From the NCBI GenBank assembly GCA_000277445.1, contig AJWJ01000224.1:1-36313 (forward strand): 36,313 nt of DNA. The letters are read 5' to 3'. Source of the stretch: Polysphondylium violaceum. Its lineage: Eukaryota > Evosea > Eumycetozoa > Dictyosteliales > Dictyosteliaceae. Below, in pieces: positions 1 to 10,290 of this stretch. Made by a program: the position numbers and the translations under genes. Each line of letters starts with the position of its first letter. The first letter of the stretch is position 1. The notes beneath the pieces are model-generated. The model searched no databases, was not told the DNA's origin, and saw nothing but the letters and a program-made list of their open reading frames with translations.

Positions 1-758
1 AAAAAGGAAGTTTTTAGTTTTTTTTTTTTTTTTTTGGTTTTTTTTATCCACCACCAATATATTATCTAAAACACTCTCACCTATCACATACACCCTAAAT
101 CCTATTATATCAAGGTGTTTTTTTAGTGACTGCTCTCCCTATCTGTTATAAGATACTTTTTTTTTTCTTTCACTAAAAAAAAATATTTTTATCAACACAC
201 CCCACTCACACACTCACACCTAACCACTCTTCGTATAAATCACACTTTGTATTTTTTAAATTAATTTGTTTTTGGGAATATCAACACCTTCAAATCAAAT
301 AACAACAACAGCAACAACAACAACATCAAAAACACCAACACCATCAACAACAACTCAATAACAATCCCCCCTGTCTATACTTAGTTAACCTTTTTGTGTG
401 TTTTTTTTATTTTTTTTGTTTATTTTATTAATATTAAAAATATTGAGATATCAGCTTTTCTTTACCTCCTCTGCTACAAAATTTTTAAAATATAAAATAA
501 TTATTATTATCCACACACACAAATAATAATAACAGTATATTAGTGTAATAGTAATAATAGTAGTAGTACCACATCATCATCAACATCATCATCATCATCA
601 TCAACAACAAAATTAAAATCTAAATACTATTAGAAATTGTAATAATCTAGAATTTTTTAAAAAGTTTTTTCTTTTTTTTTTAAAAAATTTTTTATCGTCA
701 CTCGCATACACATACATACTTTTACAGTCTACATACATCATACATATAATCAATCAAA
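1..758 (+). promoter_or_regulatory. Upstream region and 5' leader of gpaA
   Basis: No gene is visible. The stretch holds T runs, a CAA/AAC-rich run at about 299-362 and an ATC/CAT run at about 571-608, as is common in Dictyostelid promoters and leaders. Positions 199-219 hold an ACCCCAC block followed by CACACTCACAC (209-219). The latter fits the CA-rich element (CACACYCACAC) that I recall as a target of G-box binding factor in D. discoideum developmental promoters. Assigning this to gpaA rather than to a gene further left is inference. Confidence 0.4.
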
Positions 759-2017
759 ATGGGTAATATTTGTGGAAAAGCAGAAATGGGCTCTGCCGAT
801 GAAATCAAAGCCAATCAAAATATCAATAGCATGTTGAAACAGGCTAGATCAAGATTAGAAGGTGAAATCAAACTCTTATTATTAGGCGCTGGTGAATCTG
901 GTAAATCAACCATTGCCAAACAAATGAAGATTATTCATTTGAAAGGTTTCACTGAAGAGGAAAAGAGTTCCTACAAAACTATTATTTATAACAACACTGT
1001 TGGCTCAATGAGAGTATTGGTCAATGCCGCCGAAGAATTAAAGATTGGAATCAGTGAAAACAATAAAGAGGCCGCCTCTAGAATCACCAACGATTTGGGT
1101 GGTGATCATTTCAATGGTGTTTTAACCTCTGAATTGGCTGCAGATATTAAAGCTCTTTGGGCTGATCCTGGTATTCAAACCGCTTTCTCAAGATCTTCAG
1201 AATTTCAACTTAACGATTCTGCTGCTTAGTATGTATAATTACTTTATTTTTTTTTCACCTTTTTTTTTCTTTTTTTTTTTTTTCGTTATTAGTTTTTTTG
1301 ACAAAAAAAAAAAAAAAAGAATAAAAAAAATCAAACCCCCCACTCAAAATATCTATTTATAAATCTAAAAATCTAATATGCAAATTCTAATCATTAAACA
1401 ATCAATAATATAGTTATTTCGATGCTATAGATAGAATTTCCAAACCAGATTATGTTCCATCAGAATCAGATGTTTTACGTTCACGTACAAAGACTACAGG
1501 TATTATTGAAACAGAGTTTCAAGTTCAAGGTACATATTTTAGAATGGTTGATGTTGGTGGTCAAAGAAGTGAAAGAAAGAAATGGATGCATTGTTTCCAA
1601 GAAGTTACCGCAGTTATATTTTGTGTTGCCCTCAGTGAATATGATCTCAAACTCTATGAAGATGACACCACCAATAGAATGCAAGAGTCTCTCAAACTCT
1701 TTAAAGAAATTTGTAATACAAAATGGTTTGCCAACACTGCTATGATCCTTTTCTTAAACAAAAGAGATCTTTTTGCCGAAAAAATCACAAAATCACCATT
1801 GTCTGTTTGCTTTAAAGATTACGACGGTGCTGCCACTTATGAAGCCTGCAGTGAATATATTAAACAACAATTTATCACTCAAAATGAAAACCCAAAGAAA
1901 CTTATTTATCCACATTTAACTTGTGCTACCGATACTCACAATATTCTTGTTGTATTTAATGCTGTAAAGGATATCGTTTTAAATATTACTTTGGGTGAAG
2001 CTGGTATGGTGTTATAA
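759..2017 (+). CDS. gpaA: Heterotrimeric G protein alpha-1 subunit
   Basis: This is the GTP-binding alpha subunit of a plasma-membrane heterotrimeric G protein. Exons are 759-1228 and 1414-2017, with a 185-nt intron (GTATGT...ATAG) splitting a Tyr codon; the product is 357 aa, and D. discoideum Galpha1 is about 356. Visible motifs are N-terminal MGNICGK (Gly2 myristoylation, Cys5 palmitoylation), P-loop GAGESGKS (43-50), the switch I run [13 protein letters not shown] (203-207), NKRD (272-275) and TCAT (326-329). All nucleotide-binding boxes are intact. The C-terminus GEAGMVL has no Cys at position -4, so it should not be a pertussis toxin substrate. The N-terminal half and the NDSAAYYFD junction match gpaA as I remember it. 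In D. discoideum this subunit is linked to phospholipase C regulation. The alternative, another Galpha paralogue, is unlikely given the near-identity. Confidence 0.95.
1229..1413 (+). other. gpaA intron
   Basis: GTATGT donor and ATAG acceptor, 185 nt, dominated by T and A runs plus one CCCCCC block near 1336. It is about twice as long as most introns in this window. Reading through gives a stop immediately (GCT GCT TAG), while splicing restores the conserved NDSAAYYFD sequence. Confidence 0.9.
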
Positions 2018-4800
2018 TAAAGTAGTAGGTTTTTTTGTAATCAATTAAAATATAGTAATGGAAAAATAAAATTTAAATAAATAATTATTATTAATAAATA
2101 ATTTGCTCATTCTATTGTATGTATGTTTATTATTATTATTAAATTTCTTGTTTCATTGTTTAATTGTGCGCAAATCGTACTTTATTCAAGCTGGGAAAAA
2201 TGAAAAAAAGATCATTATAAATTTTATTTGTTGTAAAAAGAGATCTCGGATTAAAAATAAAATAATACCGATGACGATGAAAAATCAAATGCGCTTATTG
2301 CACTACTCTTTATGATGGTTGTTTTAATTTGGAAATCAAGTTTCGTACATCCTAAGATTTGTTGGGTTTTTTTTTCATGAATTAATTTCTAAAATTTAGA
2401 TATCTAAATTTTATTTAAAAATCATTTGATTATCATAATTTAAATTTAATTATTGTGTGATTTTATAAATTACTGAATCAATACAATCATCTTTAGAGTT
2501 TTCTCTTTTTTTCTTTTGGGCTCTTTGAAAAATATCTTATAAAAAACGATTTTTATTTTTTTAAAAAAATAATTTTAAAAATAGATTTTTTTGATCAAAA
2601 AAAAACTTGTGATAATTTCCTTTTTCTCATAATATATTCTCCTTGTAAATTTTTAATAATGCTATAGGTTGATCAAGAGAAGAGAAAGAAAGAAAGAAAG
2701 AGGATAGCAACAGTAACAACAGAAACCAACAACAGTATACTTCTTATAGAAATTTCTCACATATAGTATACTTTATTTTTACCAAATTTAGTAAAAAACA
2801 AATATTAAAGGTATATATCACATAACAACAATAACAATAAAAATAATAATAACCACACGAATCAACAGCAACTCTTTTTCAATTCTCGTAAATGTGTGTG
2901 TGTGTGAATGCATATCATATGATAAGTGTGTGTCGTAAGTGGTTTAAGTTTTATTATTATTGTTCTTGTAACAAGTCAGATTTATTTTGATTTCAGACAA
3001 ATCAACATCCCTTTAAAAGAATCAAGAGGGTTGTGTGTTGAAAAAATTTAAAATACAAATTCTTAGATTAAACAAAAAAAAAGCCCATACACACAGGAAA
3101 CGATAAAATAACAATATCACATGATTCCAATCTATTGTCATAAACATCCCTTACATCATCACATGGTTGTGTGATGTCTCGTTTATCCAACATGCACACA
3201 CACACATACACACACACATCCACATACAACTTCATTTATTTGATTGTAACACCACCACCCACACATTTATATAACAATAATATTATTTTTTATCTATCTT
3301 TTAGATCTATAAGCAATCAAGCAATTTTCACATTTTTATCAAACAACACCTTTTTATATGATATTATTACACGCACACCCAAACCACACCATTCTCTTTT
3401 TAGACAATCACACACCTTTTTTTCAAATCAAATCTACAAATATGATCACACACACAATAACATTTAAAATGGACACACCATCCCGTCATATTGTATAAGT
3501 TGTTTTTTTTTTTTTTTATAAAATAGTAATAGTAATAGGTAGTAGTAATAGTAGTGTATTAAAATATTATAATATTAGAACCACCAAAAAAGTGTGGGTA
3601 GGTGTGTTTATTCACCTCCATATCATATCTTACCACTCAACAGCGATCATATCTTTTTCTATCACACATAATTGTATTCAATTGAGATATACCCACTGTT
3701 TTTTTTTTTGTTTTTTTTTTAATTTTTTTCATTTTTCAATTTTCAAATTATAATGTTGTTATAACAACACCTATTTGTATTTAATAAATTTCACTTTATC
3801 CTTTTTTCCTCTCTTTTTGCTTATTTGGATGGTATTAAACATATAATAGATATTCAACAGCATCCAAATAACAACAAAAAAAAAAAAAAAAAAGGAACGG
3901 GACACAATAGCAATAGCTGGAAAATAATTCAATATCCGAGATCAGTTCATCATCAACAATATATTTCCACCCTTTCTTACTTTTTATTTTTTTCAATTTG
4001 TTTTTTTTTTTTCCACAAGCACACACTAATATTATTATTATAATAATTATAATTACTTTCAATACTGCTGCTAAAACTAACAACAGTAATCGTTTTTTTT
4101 TGACGGGTGATAATTTTTCCTCTTTTTTTTTTTTCATCGACACTCTCCTCTCCACACACGCCATAAATATTTATCTTTATGATCCACATAAACTCACTCA
4201 AGTTTTCCAACTCATCAACACCAAAAGCAGATATATTGTGTATTGATTGTGATTGATCACTACCCCCACACAATAACAATAGACCTCAAGATAATAGGAA
4301 ATTAATATTTCCATAATTATATATATAATACATTCCAGATATATATTTTCAATTTAATCAAAAATTACAATTTTGATTTTATTGTTGTTGTTGTTGTTGT
4401 TTTGATTTGTTTTTTTTTTATTATTCAATTTTAAAAATTATCATCAACATCACCATCATCATATAGTGTGTCATATCATCAACCCTAACATCATACACCC
4501 CTATTTGCTTCATCAAAAAATTTGACTAGAAAACAACACATTTATAGTTTTTCATATACCTCCCTCCACAATAAACACACCTTCGCACACCTCAGTAAAT
4601 ATATACAATACCCACACATCCACACATACACACACATAAAACACATACACACAAACATTTTCATCAATTTACCCTCATTTTTTAAAAAAAAACATTTAAA
4701 TTTTTGACTAATAGTAAAACATTATATTATAAAAAAGATTGGTAAAATAATAAATAGTATAATAATAATAAAAATAATAACAATAGTAATAAATTAAAAA
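2018..4800. other. Long non-coding stretch (2.8 kb)
   Basis: No convincing gene on either strand. An AATAAA at 2065-2070 probably ends gpaA. From about 2160 to 2360 the sequence is more complex and less AT-pure than its surroundings. The rest is T/A runs, a TG run near 2893-2906, CA-rich runs (3188-3222, 4615-4660), a GTGTGGGTAGGTGTG block (3592-3606), an ATCATATGAT palindrome (2914-2923) and a CTTGT-A-ACAAG dyad (2965-2975). Open frames here have repeat-driven composition and no ATG context or splice partners. It probably contains the promoter and leader of the gene at 4801, and possibly an unrecognised RNA. Confidence 0.6.
3188..3222. repeat. CA-rich microsatellite
   Basis: A run of mostly CA dinucleotides interrupted by TA and TC. 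Similar CA blocks occur at 4615-4660 and 30563-30625. They resemble the CA/TG-rich elements of Dictyostelid promoters but may be simple microsatellites. Confidence 0.6.
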
Positions 4801-5985
4801 ATGGGTGGATGTTCATCAAAACAACAAAGTAAAAAGACCAAAGTATCAACATTAAATAGTAAACCAAATCAATTAAATTCATCACATAATGGTAATCAAC
4901 CAAGTCAAGAGACATTGAAAAAATATCAAGATGAACACAAAAATAATTTAAATCAAGTTGCACTTCATTGGAAAACAAATACAATTGGAATTTGGAAGAG
5001 GTCATATGATAAACTCGCCATTCATACAGATATTCCAAGATTGGGTCATAAAATTGAAATTGTTGATAAACTAGATAGACTTGGTAATATTCAATTTTCA
5101 AATGTTACAACCATTTCACTAGGTCAAAATGGTGGTGGTGGAAATAATAATATAAATGGTGGTGGTGAATCTCCACTTTATATTCAAAATGGTGCATCAA
5201 ATTTAATTGATACTAATAATAGCAGTAATAACAATAATATGGATTCAAATAATGCTGCAACACTAGATGGAAATAGTAAAGAAGAAAATGGATCAGCCAT
5301 TCCAAGATCAGATATTTTGGTCGATAATAATTCAAAGTTTACATCATCAACTACTTTGACATCAAATGGATTTTCAACATCACAAGTATTGAAAAAGGAA
5401 GAGGTTATCTATCAAGTATTAACAAGTCTTGCCTATCTTTTGGATGGTAAAGATAAAGAAAAACAAATTAAATCAACTTTTTCCAACTATATTAAAGGAT
5501 CTGGAGACATGTCACAACAATTGTTGTTGATGTTGGGAGCCGAGGTGGGTGAAACAAGTAGATTAATGTCATTGCTAAAAGTTTGCCATCAAAAGATCAT
5601 TTTACCAGCTTATTATTTTATTAAAGCAAATCTCTTTGAAGAGCTTCCATTCCGTGATAAAAGAGGAAGTTGGAGAATGAAAATTGTATTGGAAACCGAT
5701 GGCACTGTAATTGCAACTCATTCAAAGAGACAACAATCAACTGCTGGCTCTGAAAATGATCCCGAGTTTGAATTTGAATGGAGTCTATCAATTATCTTTG
5801 ATAAGGATATGAATATCAATCGTCTCAAGGTAGAGATTGTTGATCTCATCATTTCAAAAAATATTTCAAATGACAAAAGACAAGAAATTCAAAAAGCTTT
5901 TTCTGTTTTACAATCTGCTACAAATACGACAAATAGTAGTACAAACAATAGTGAACCAATTCCTTTAAATAAGGTTGATTTTTAA
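4801..5985 (+). CDS. Unrecognised protein with N-terminal acylation signal
   Basis: A single-exon gene of 394 aa; the start follows an A-rich leader (AAATTAAAAAATG). I do not recognise the family. The N-terminus MGGCSSK predicts Gly2 myristoylation and Cys4 palmitoylation, hence membrane attachment. Residues 1-40 are a Ser/Asn/Lys linker. Residues about 41-110 look folded (HWKTNTIGIWKRSYDKL, then a charged strand/helix part). About 111-195 is an Asn/Gly/Ser low-complexity insert. About 197-365 is a second folded part: helical (YQVLTSLAYLLDGKDKEK..., then LLLMLGAEVGETSRLMSLLK) followed by strand-like SWRMKIVLETDGTVIATHSKR and FEFEWSLSIIFDKDM. The tail is Ser/Thr/Asn-rich. There is no transmembrane segment, kinase motif or GTPase motif. 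The upstream neighbour gpaA carries the same type of N-terminal lipid signal. The coding status is strong, the function unknown. Confidence 0.85.
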   Translation: MGGCSSKQQSKKTKVSTLNSKPNQLNSSHNGNQPSQETLKKYQDEHKNNLNQVALHWKTNTIGIWKRSYDKLAIHTDIPRLGHKIEIVDKLDRLGNIQFSNVTTISLGQNGGGGNNNINGGGESPLYIQNGASNLIDTNNSSNNNNMDSNNAATLDGNSKEENGSAIPRSDILVDNNSKFTSSTTLTSNGFSTSQVLKKEEVIYQVLTSLAYLLDGKDKEKQIKSTFSNYIKGSGDMSQQLLLMLGAEVGETSRLMSLLKVCHQKIILPAYYFIKANLFEELPFRDKRGSWRMKIVLETDGTVIATHSKRQQSTAGSENDPEFEFEWSLSIIFDKDMNINRLKVEIVDLIISKNISNDKRQEIQKAFSVLQSATNTTNSSTNNSEPIPLNKVDF

Positions 5986-6405
5986 TTTATAACAACAATA
6001 GATAATAATAATAATAATAATAATAATAATATTTAAATAATCCAAGTTAAACAACATATTTTTATGGTATGTGAGTCGATCCCCTTTTTTTTTCATCCTA
6101 TTTAATAAAAAAAAAAGTACAGAAACAACAAAGTACATGTATAGCTATATAAATCTCTGGTATTTTTTTTATTTTTTCATACACCATATATTCCAGAGAC
6201 CAAGATATCCAAGATATCCACGATACACATTTTTAATTTTGTAAAATAACAAGTGTGTCTACAAACTTTTTTGTGTAATTTTTTTTTTTTTGATTTTTTT
6301 TTTCTCTTACTTTTTTTTTTTTTTTTAGTTTTTTTTTTTCTTCATCTTCATATTTCTCTGTTCTGTATATAGTGTAGGAGGATATTTGTAATTATATAAA
6401 TAAAA
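5986..6405. other. Spacer between two + strand genes, with (AAT)n
   Basis: An AAT microsatellite (6002-6030) follows the stop codon, then come T-rich runs before the next start. A short tandem repeat AAGATATCC (near 6201-6218) is present. No gene is seen; the stretch probably holds a 3' UTR and the next promoter. Confidence 0.6.
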
Positions 6406-9400
6406 ATGAAAATTAATATAAAGAAATTAGATGGTACAGTGTATAGTTTAGATGTTACAAGTCAAACTAAAGTGCCTGATTTAAAACAAAAGATTCAAGA
6501 ACTTTCAAATGTTCCTGTATCACAACAAAGAGTTATTTATAAAGGAAAAGTATTGAGAGATGAAAATGATTTGTCATTCTATAGTAATTATCATTTATTA
6601 TCATATCATTATAAATATTATTAGATATTAATATTTTTGTTTACAGATATTGAGGATGGTGTTACTTTACATATAGCTGAAAAATTACCAGAGTCAGCAA
6701 CTCCATCTACCAATGCACCAACAACAACAACGACAACTACCACAACCAATAGTAATAATAATAATAATAATAATAACAACACTGTTAATAGAGCTAGAGT
6801 TGTTTTCAATGCACAAGATCATGAGAATCTTTCAAATAGAGTTAGAGCAATATTCCCAAACAATCAAATTCCTTTTGATACACAGATTAGAACAGCTATT
6901 AGCAGTATAAATGATCCAACCAATCCCAATCCAACACCAGCATCACTTAATAGAGTAGATCCAAACAATACACCCTATGATCCACAACGTGATCCATCTC
7001 ATGAAAGATTGGGTGAATACATAGAATTGGCAAACAGAGAATTTCAAACACTCATGGAAAAGGCCAGCCAACTTAGACAGAATCTTTCAAATAATAACCA
7101 AATCACCGATCCCAATCAAAGACAACAACTTCAACAACAAACTTCAACCCTGAGTCAAAGTTTCTCAAAGATGGCAAATACAGCAAATCTTTTATCACAA
7201 TGTATCAATGCTTTTAGATATACAAACAATCCAAACGATACTCATTTCGTACCTGCAATATCTCAAGTTAGCCTTTCCGTTGTCAATGATCCATTGGCTC
7301 AATTATCAAATTTAGGTATTCCCACTGCTATCACTATAGGAACTCAAACTATTAGTCCACAAGGTATTCAACAACAGGGTAATAATCAACAAGGTACAGA
7401 TTTAACCAATATGTTAAATTCTTTAATGGGTTCATTTAATCAACAACAACAACAACAACAACAACAACAAGGTGGTAACCAACAACCACAACAACCACAG
7501 CAACCACAGCAACCACAAGGTACTAATCAACCACAAGGTAATAATCCAATACAAGGTATGCCAGATTTAAACAATATTGTAAATTCTATAATGGGATCAA
7601 TAAATCAACAACAACAACAACAACAACAAGGTGGTAACCAACCACAACAACAAGGTAATAATCCAATGCAAGGTATGCCAGATTTAAACAATATTTTAAA
7701 TTCTGTAATGGGTTCTTTGGGTGGAATATTAGGTAATCAAGCAAATGTACCAGTTAATAATCCACAACAACCTCAATCACAATCACAGCCACAACAACAA
7801 CAACAACAACAACAAGGAAACAATGTGCCAGATTTATCATCTTTTATGAATAATATTGTTAATTCCTTAAATGGCCAAGGTGGCCAAGGAATGCCAGATT
7901 TATCATCTATTATTAATAATGCATTCAATGGTGCTTCTGCACAATCTAATCCTACTGCAGCTCCACAACCACAGCCACAACAACAACAACAAAGTAGTCA
8001 AATGCTAAATACTATATTACAATCACTTCCAAATATTTTAAGAAATAGTAATATATTTGGTGATATGGATTCAGGTAGTAGCAATGATATTTTATCAAAC
8101 ATTCCAATGATTATGACTAGTCTTGGTCAACTTAATTCTGGTAATGCAGTAGAAGGTCATAGAAATATTAGACAAGTTATGATTGATATATTGGATGGTG
8201 ATACCTCTGATGAGAGTATCGACAGATTTGTTGATAATTTTGTCAATGACACTGCATCAACCATTAGAGATACTGTTCTTAGTCCAACACTTGCCAGTCA
8301 TGCTATTCCGGGCAGAGATTACAATGATGCCGTATGTCAAATCATGAAAACACATATGAAGAAATTATTCAAGATGATCTTGGTTGATCCAAGTGCCGAT
8401 TATCAACTCTCTCCTTTAATTACAAATTGGAGTGGTGCCTTTGTTCGTGAACTTATTGATGCTATTGCTGTTTGTTTTACTGGTGGTACTGAGGATGCTT
8501 TCCAAGTTGTTGATGGTTTTGTTAGTCAAAGAATAGTTTCAATTAGTCCATTACTCACTCCAATTACTTCTATTTCTCAAAATTGGATTAGACAATCTTA
8601 TAATAATAATGCTAATAATACCACCACACCAACTTCATCTACTCCACCAAGAAGAGCTACCACCACCACTACTACAACCACTACTAATAGTTCAACCCCT
8701 TCATTTGGTCAACCAGCCAATATTATTCCACCAGAATGGAGAGAAACCATTGAGATTGATGAAGCTAGACAAGAGTCATCTCCACCCTCAAAGCCCTTGA
8801 GTCAATTATATACAAAAGGTGTTAGTAACAAGAAAACTGCAAAGCCAACCACTACCACTACCACTACCACCACTACAACCACCACAACTTCATCACCATT
8901 TCAACAAAGACTTGATGAATCTTTAGAAGGAACAAATGTTTCAAGAGAAGGTAATTATCATACTTTTTAATTATTTATTATTTATTATTTATTCTTGATT
9001 TTACTCTTACCTATTATTGTTGTTGTTGGTTATTTATTATGACTATAAAAATCTCGATAAACACAAAAAAAAAAACAAAAACAAAACTCATCCCTCACAT
9101 GTACATTCCGAAACAAACAACAAAATAATGACATTTATTCATTCAATTTATATATACCCTTTTTTTTATTTTAAAAAAAACTATATTATTTCATAGATTC
9201 AGACAGAGTTAGAAAAAGATTTAGAGAAAATTAAATTAACTTTGTTTTATATTATTTATTTCATCTCTTTTAAACAAACATCAAACACAAACACCACCAC
9301 CATCTCCACTATTATTTACGAATATATAGATTTAATCAATAGTGCTACTCAAGATGATATTCAAAAACTTTGTAAACTTTATAACGATATGATTAATAAA

Positions 9401-9412
9401 GATAATCAATAA
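6406..9412 (+). CDS. BAG6/scythe-like protein with N-terminal ubiquitin-like domain
   Basis: Exon 1 is 6406-6583 and exon 2 is 6647-8950, joined by a 63-nt intron that restores LSFYNIEDGVTLH, the end of the ubiquitin fold. The last part is uncertain: an exon 9207-9412 is open throughout and gives about 895 aa, but shorter acceptors at 9330 or a second intron (about 9244-9342) are possible. Residues 1-74 are ubiquitin-like (MKINIKKLDGTVYSLDV... QQRVIYKGKVL) without a terminal Gly-Gly, so it is not conjugated. Next come a helical region (about 165-220) and a segment ending NLGIPTAITIGTQT that resembles the BAG6-type domain, then repeated (M/V)PDL helices alternating with poly-Gln, then a conserved helical C-terminal domain (about 545-700), then Thr-rich linkers. 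BAG6 relatives hold exposed hydrophobic segments for tail-anchored insertion or degradation. A ubiquilin-like role is the main alternative. Confidence 0.75.
7441..7815 (+). repeat. CAA (poly-Gln) tracts in the BAG6-like gene
   Basis: Three nearly pure CAA runs (about 7441-7470, 7606-7629, 7792-7815) encode Gln stretches. They are separated by copies of a longer protein repeat with GMPDLNNI-type helices, so the unit that was duplicated probably included both helix and Gln tract. Confidence 0.85.
8848..8890 (+). repeat. Poly-Thr coding tract (ACY/ACA)
   Basis: A run of Thr codons (ACC, ACT, ACA mixed) near the end of exon 2 of the BAG6-like gene. A second Thr run lies at about 8658-8687. The mixed codons suggest either an older repeat or selection for Thr. 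Confidence 0.8.
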
Positions 9413-9741
9413 AGAATTTTTTATATATATATTATTAATCTAATAAAAAAACCCTCTTTATTTTGATTCTATGGTTGTTTTGTTTAAAGCACATCAAAGA
9501 TGATCACTTTTCGATTTGCCGCCATTTTTAGAATATTTTTTTTCATTTTGCATATCTCATCTAAGAATGTCTCAAAATTCCTATAAAAATAGAAAAAAAG
9601 AAAATAGAAAAAAAAAAGAAATCTTTTTGAAGGATTTAGTATTTTTTTTTTTTTTTTTTTTAAATTTAATTCTTTTTATATTGTCTTATCTCTCTATACC
9701 AAAAGATAACGTTGGTAAATAGAACAACAGTAATAGTAAAT
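9413..9741. other. Spacer before the UBR E3 gene
   Basis: 329 bp between stop and start of two + strand genes. It contains AATAAAAAA-type sequence near 9441, a T run (about 9643-9661) and A/G-rich runs. The open frame crossing it (9516-9722) is made of homopolymers and is not credible as a gene. Confidence 0.6.
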
Positions 9742-10257
9742 ATGTCTATAAAAGAATTAGACCAATTGTTTGTAAAACATGTTGGTATGAATGTAGATGA
9801 ATTTCTTACAAAATATCCATCTTCAAATACAATTAAATGTTTATATGGTAATTATATTTATTAATATCAATAGATAGATAGAGATAGAGATTAATAGATA
9901 TCAAACATTAGCAAGTGGAGATGAAAAGAATTGGATAGCATCGTGTAAAAACTGTGGTGTCAATGAAGAACATTGCTTTTGTTTATCATGTTTTTTAGCA
10001 GGGGATCATATTAAAGATAATCATGACTACTCTATTGAAAAAGGTAGTTATGGATATTCGTGTGATTGTGGCAATACAAATATAGTACAATCCGGTGCTT
10101 GTAAACAACACAACAATGCTACTGAACAGGCCAGAGATAATTTATTCAATAATCAGTTACCCAAAGATATTTATGATGGTCTTTATTCTCTATTTCAAGT
10201 TCTCTTTCAATATATAAGAGAAAATTCTTTTATACCCATTAATGAAGAGGAAGAGGA

Positions 10258-10290
<33 letters not shown>

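Noticed and set aside
3835-4279. Overlapping open frames on both strands with Lys/Phe/Ile runs
   Set aside because: Driven by A/T homopolymers; no splice partners, no balanced amino-acid use, and they shadow each other on opposite strands.
9516-9722. 68-codon + strand open frame before the E3 gene
   Set aside because: Contains long Phe and Lys runs from homopolymers and lies in the promoter interval; no homology recognised.
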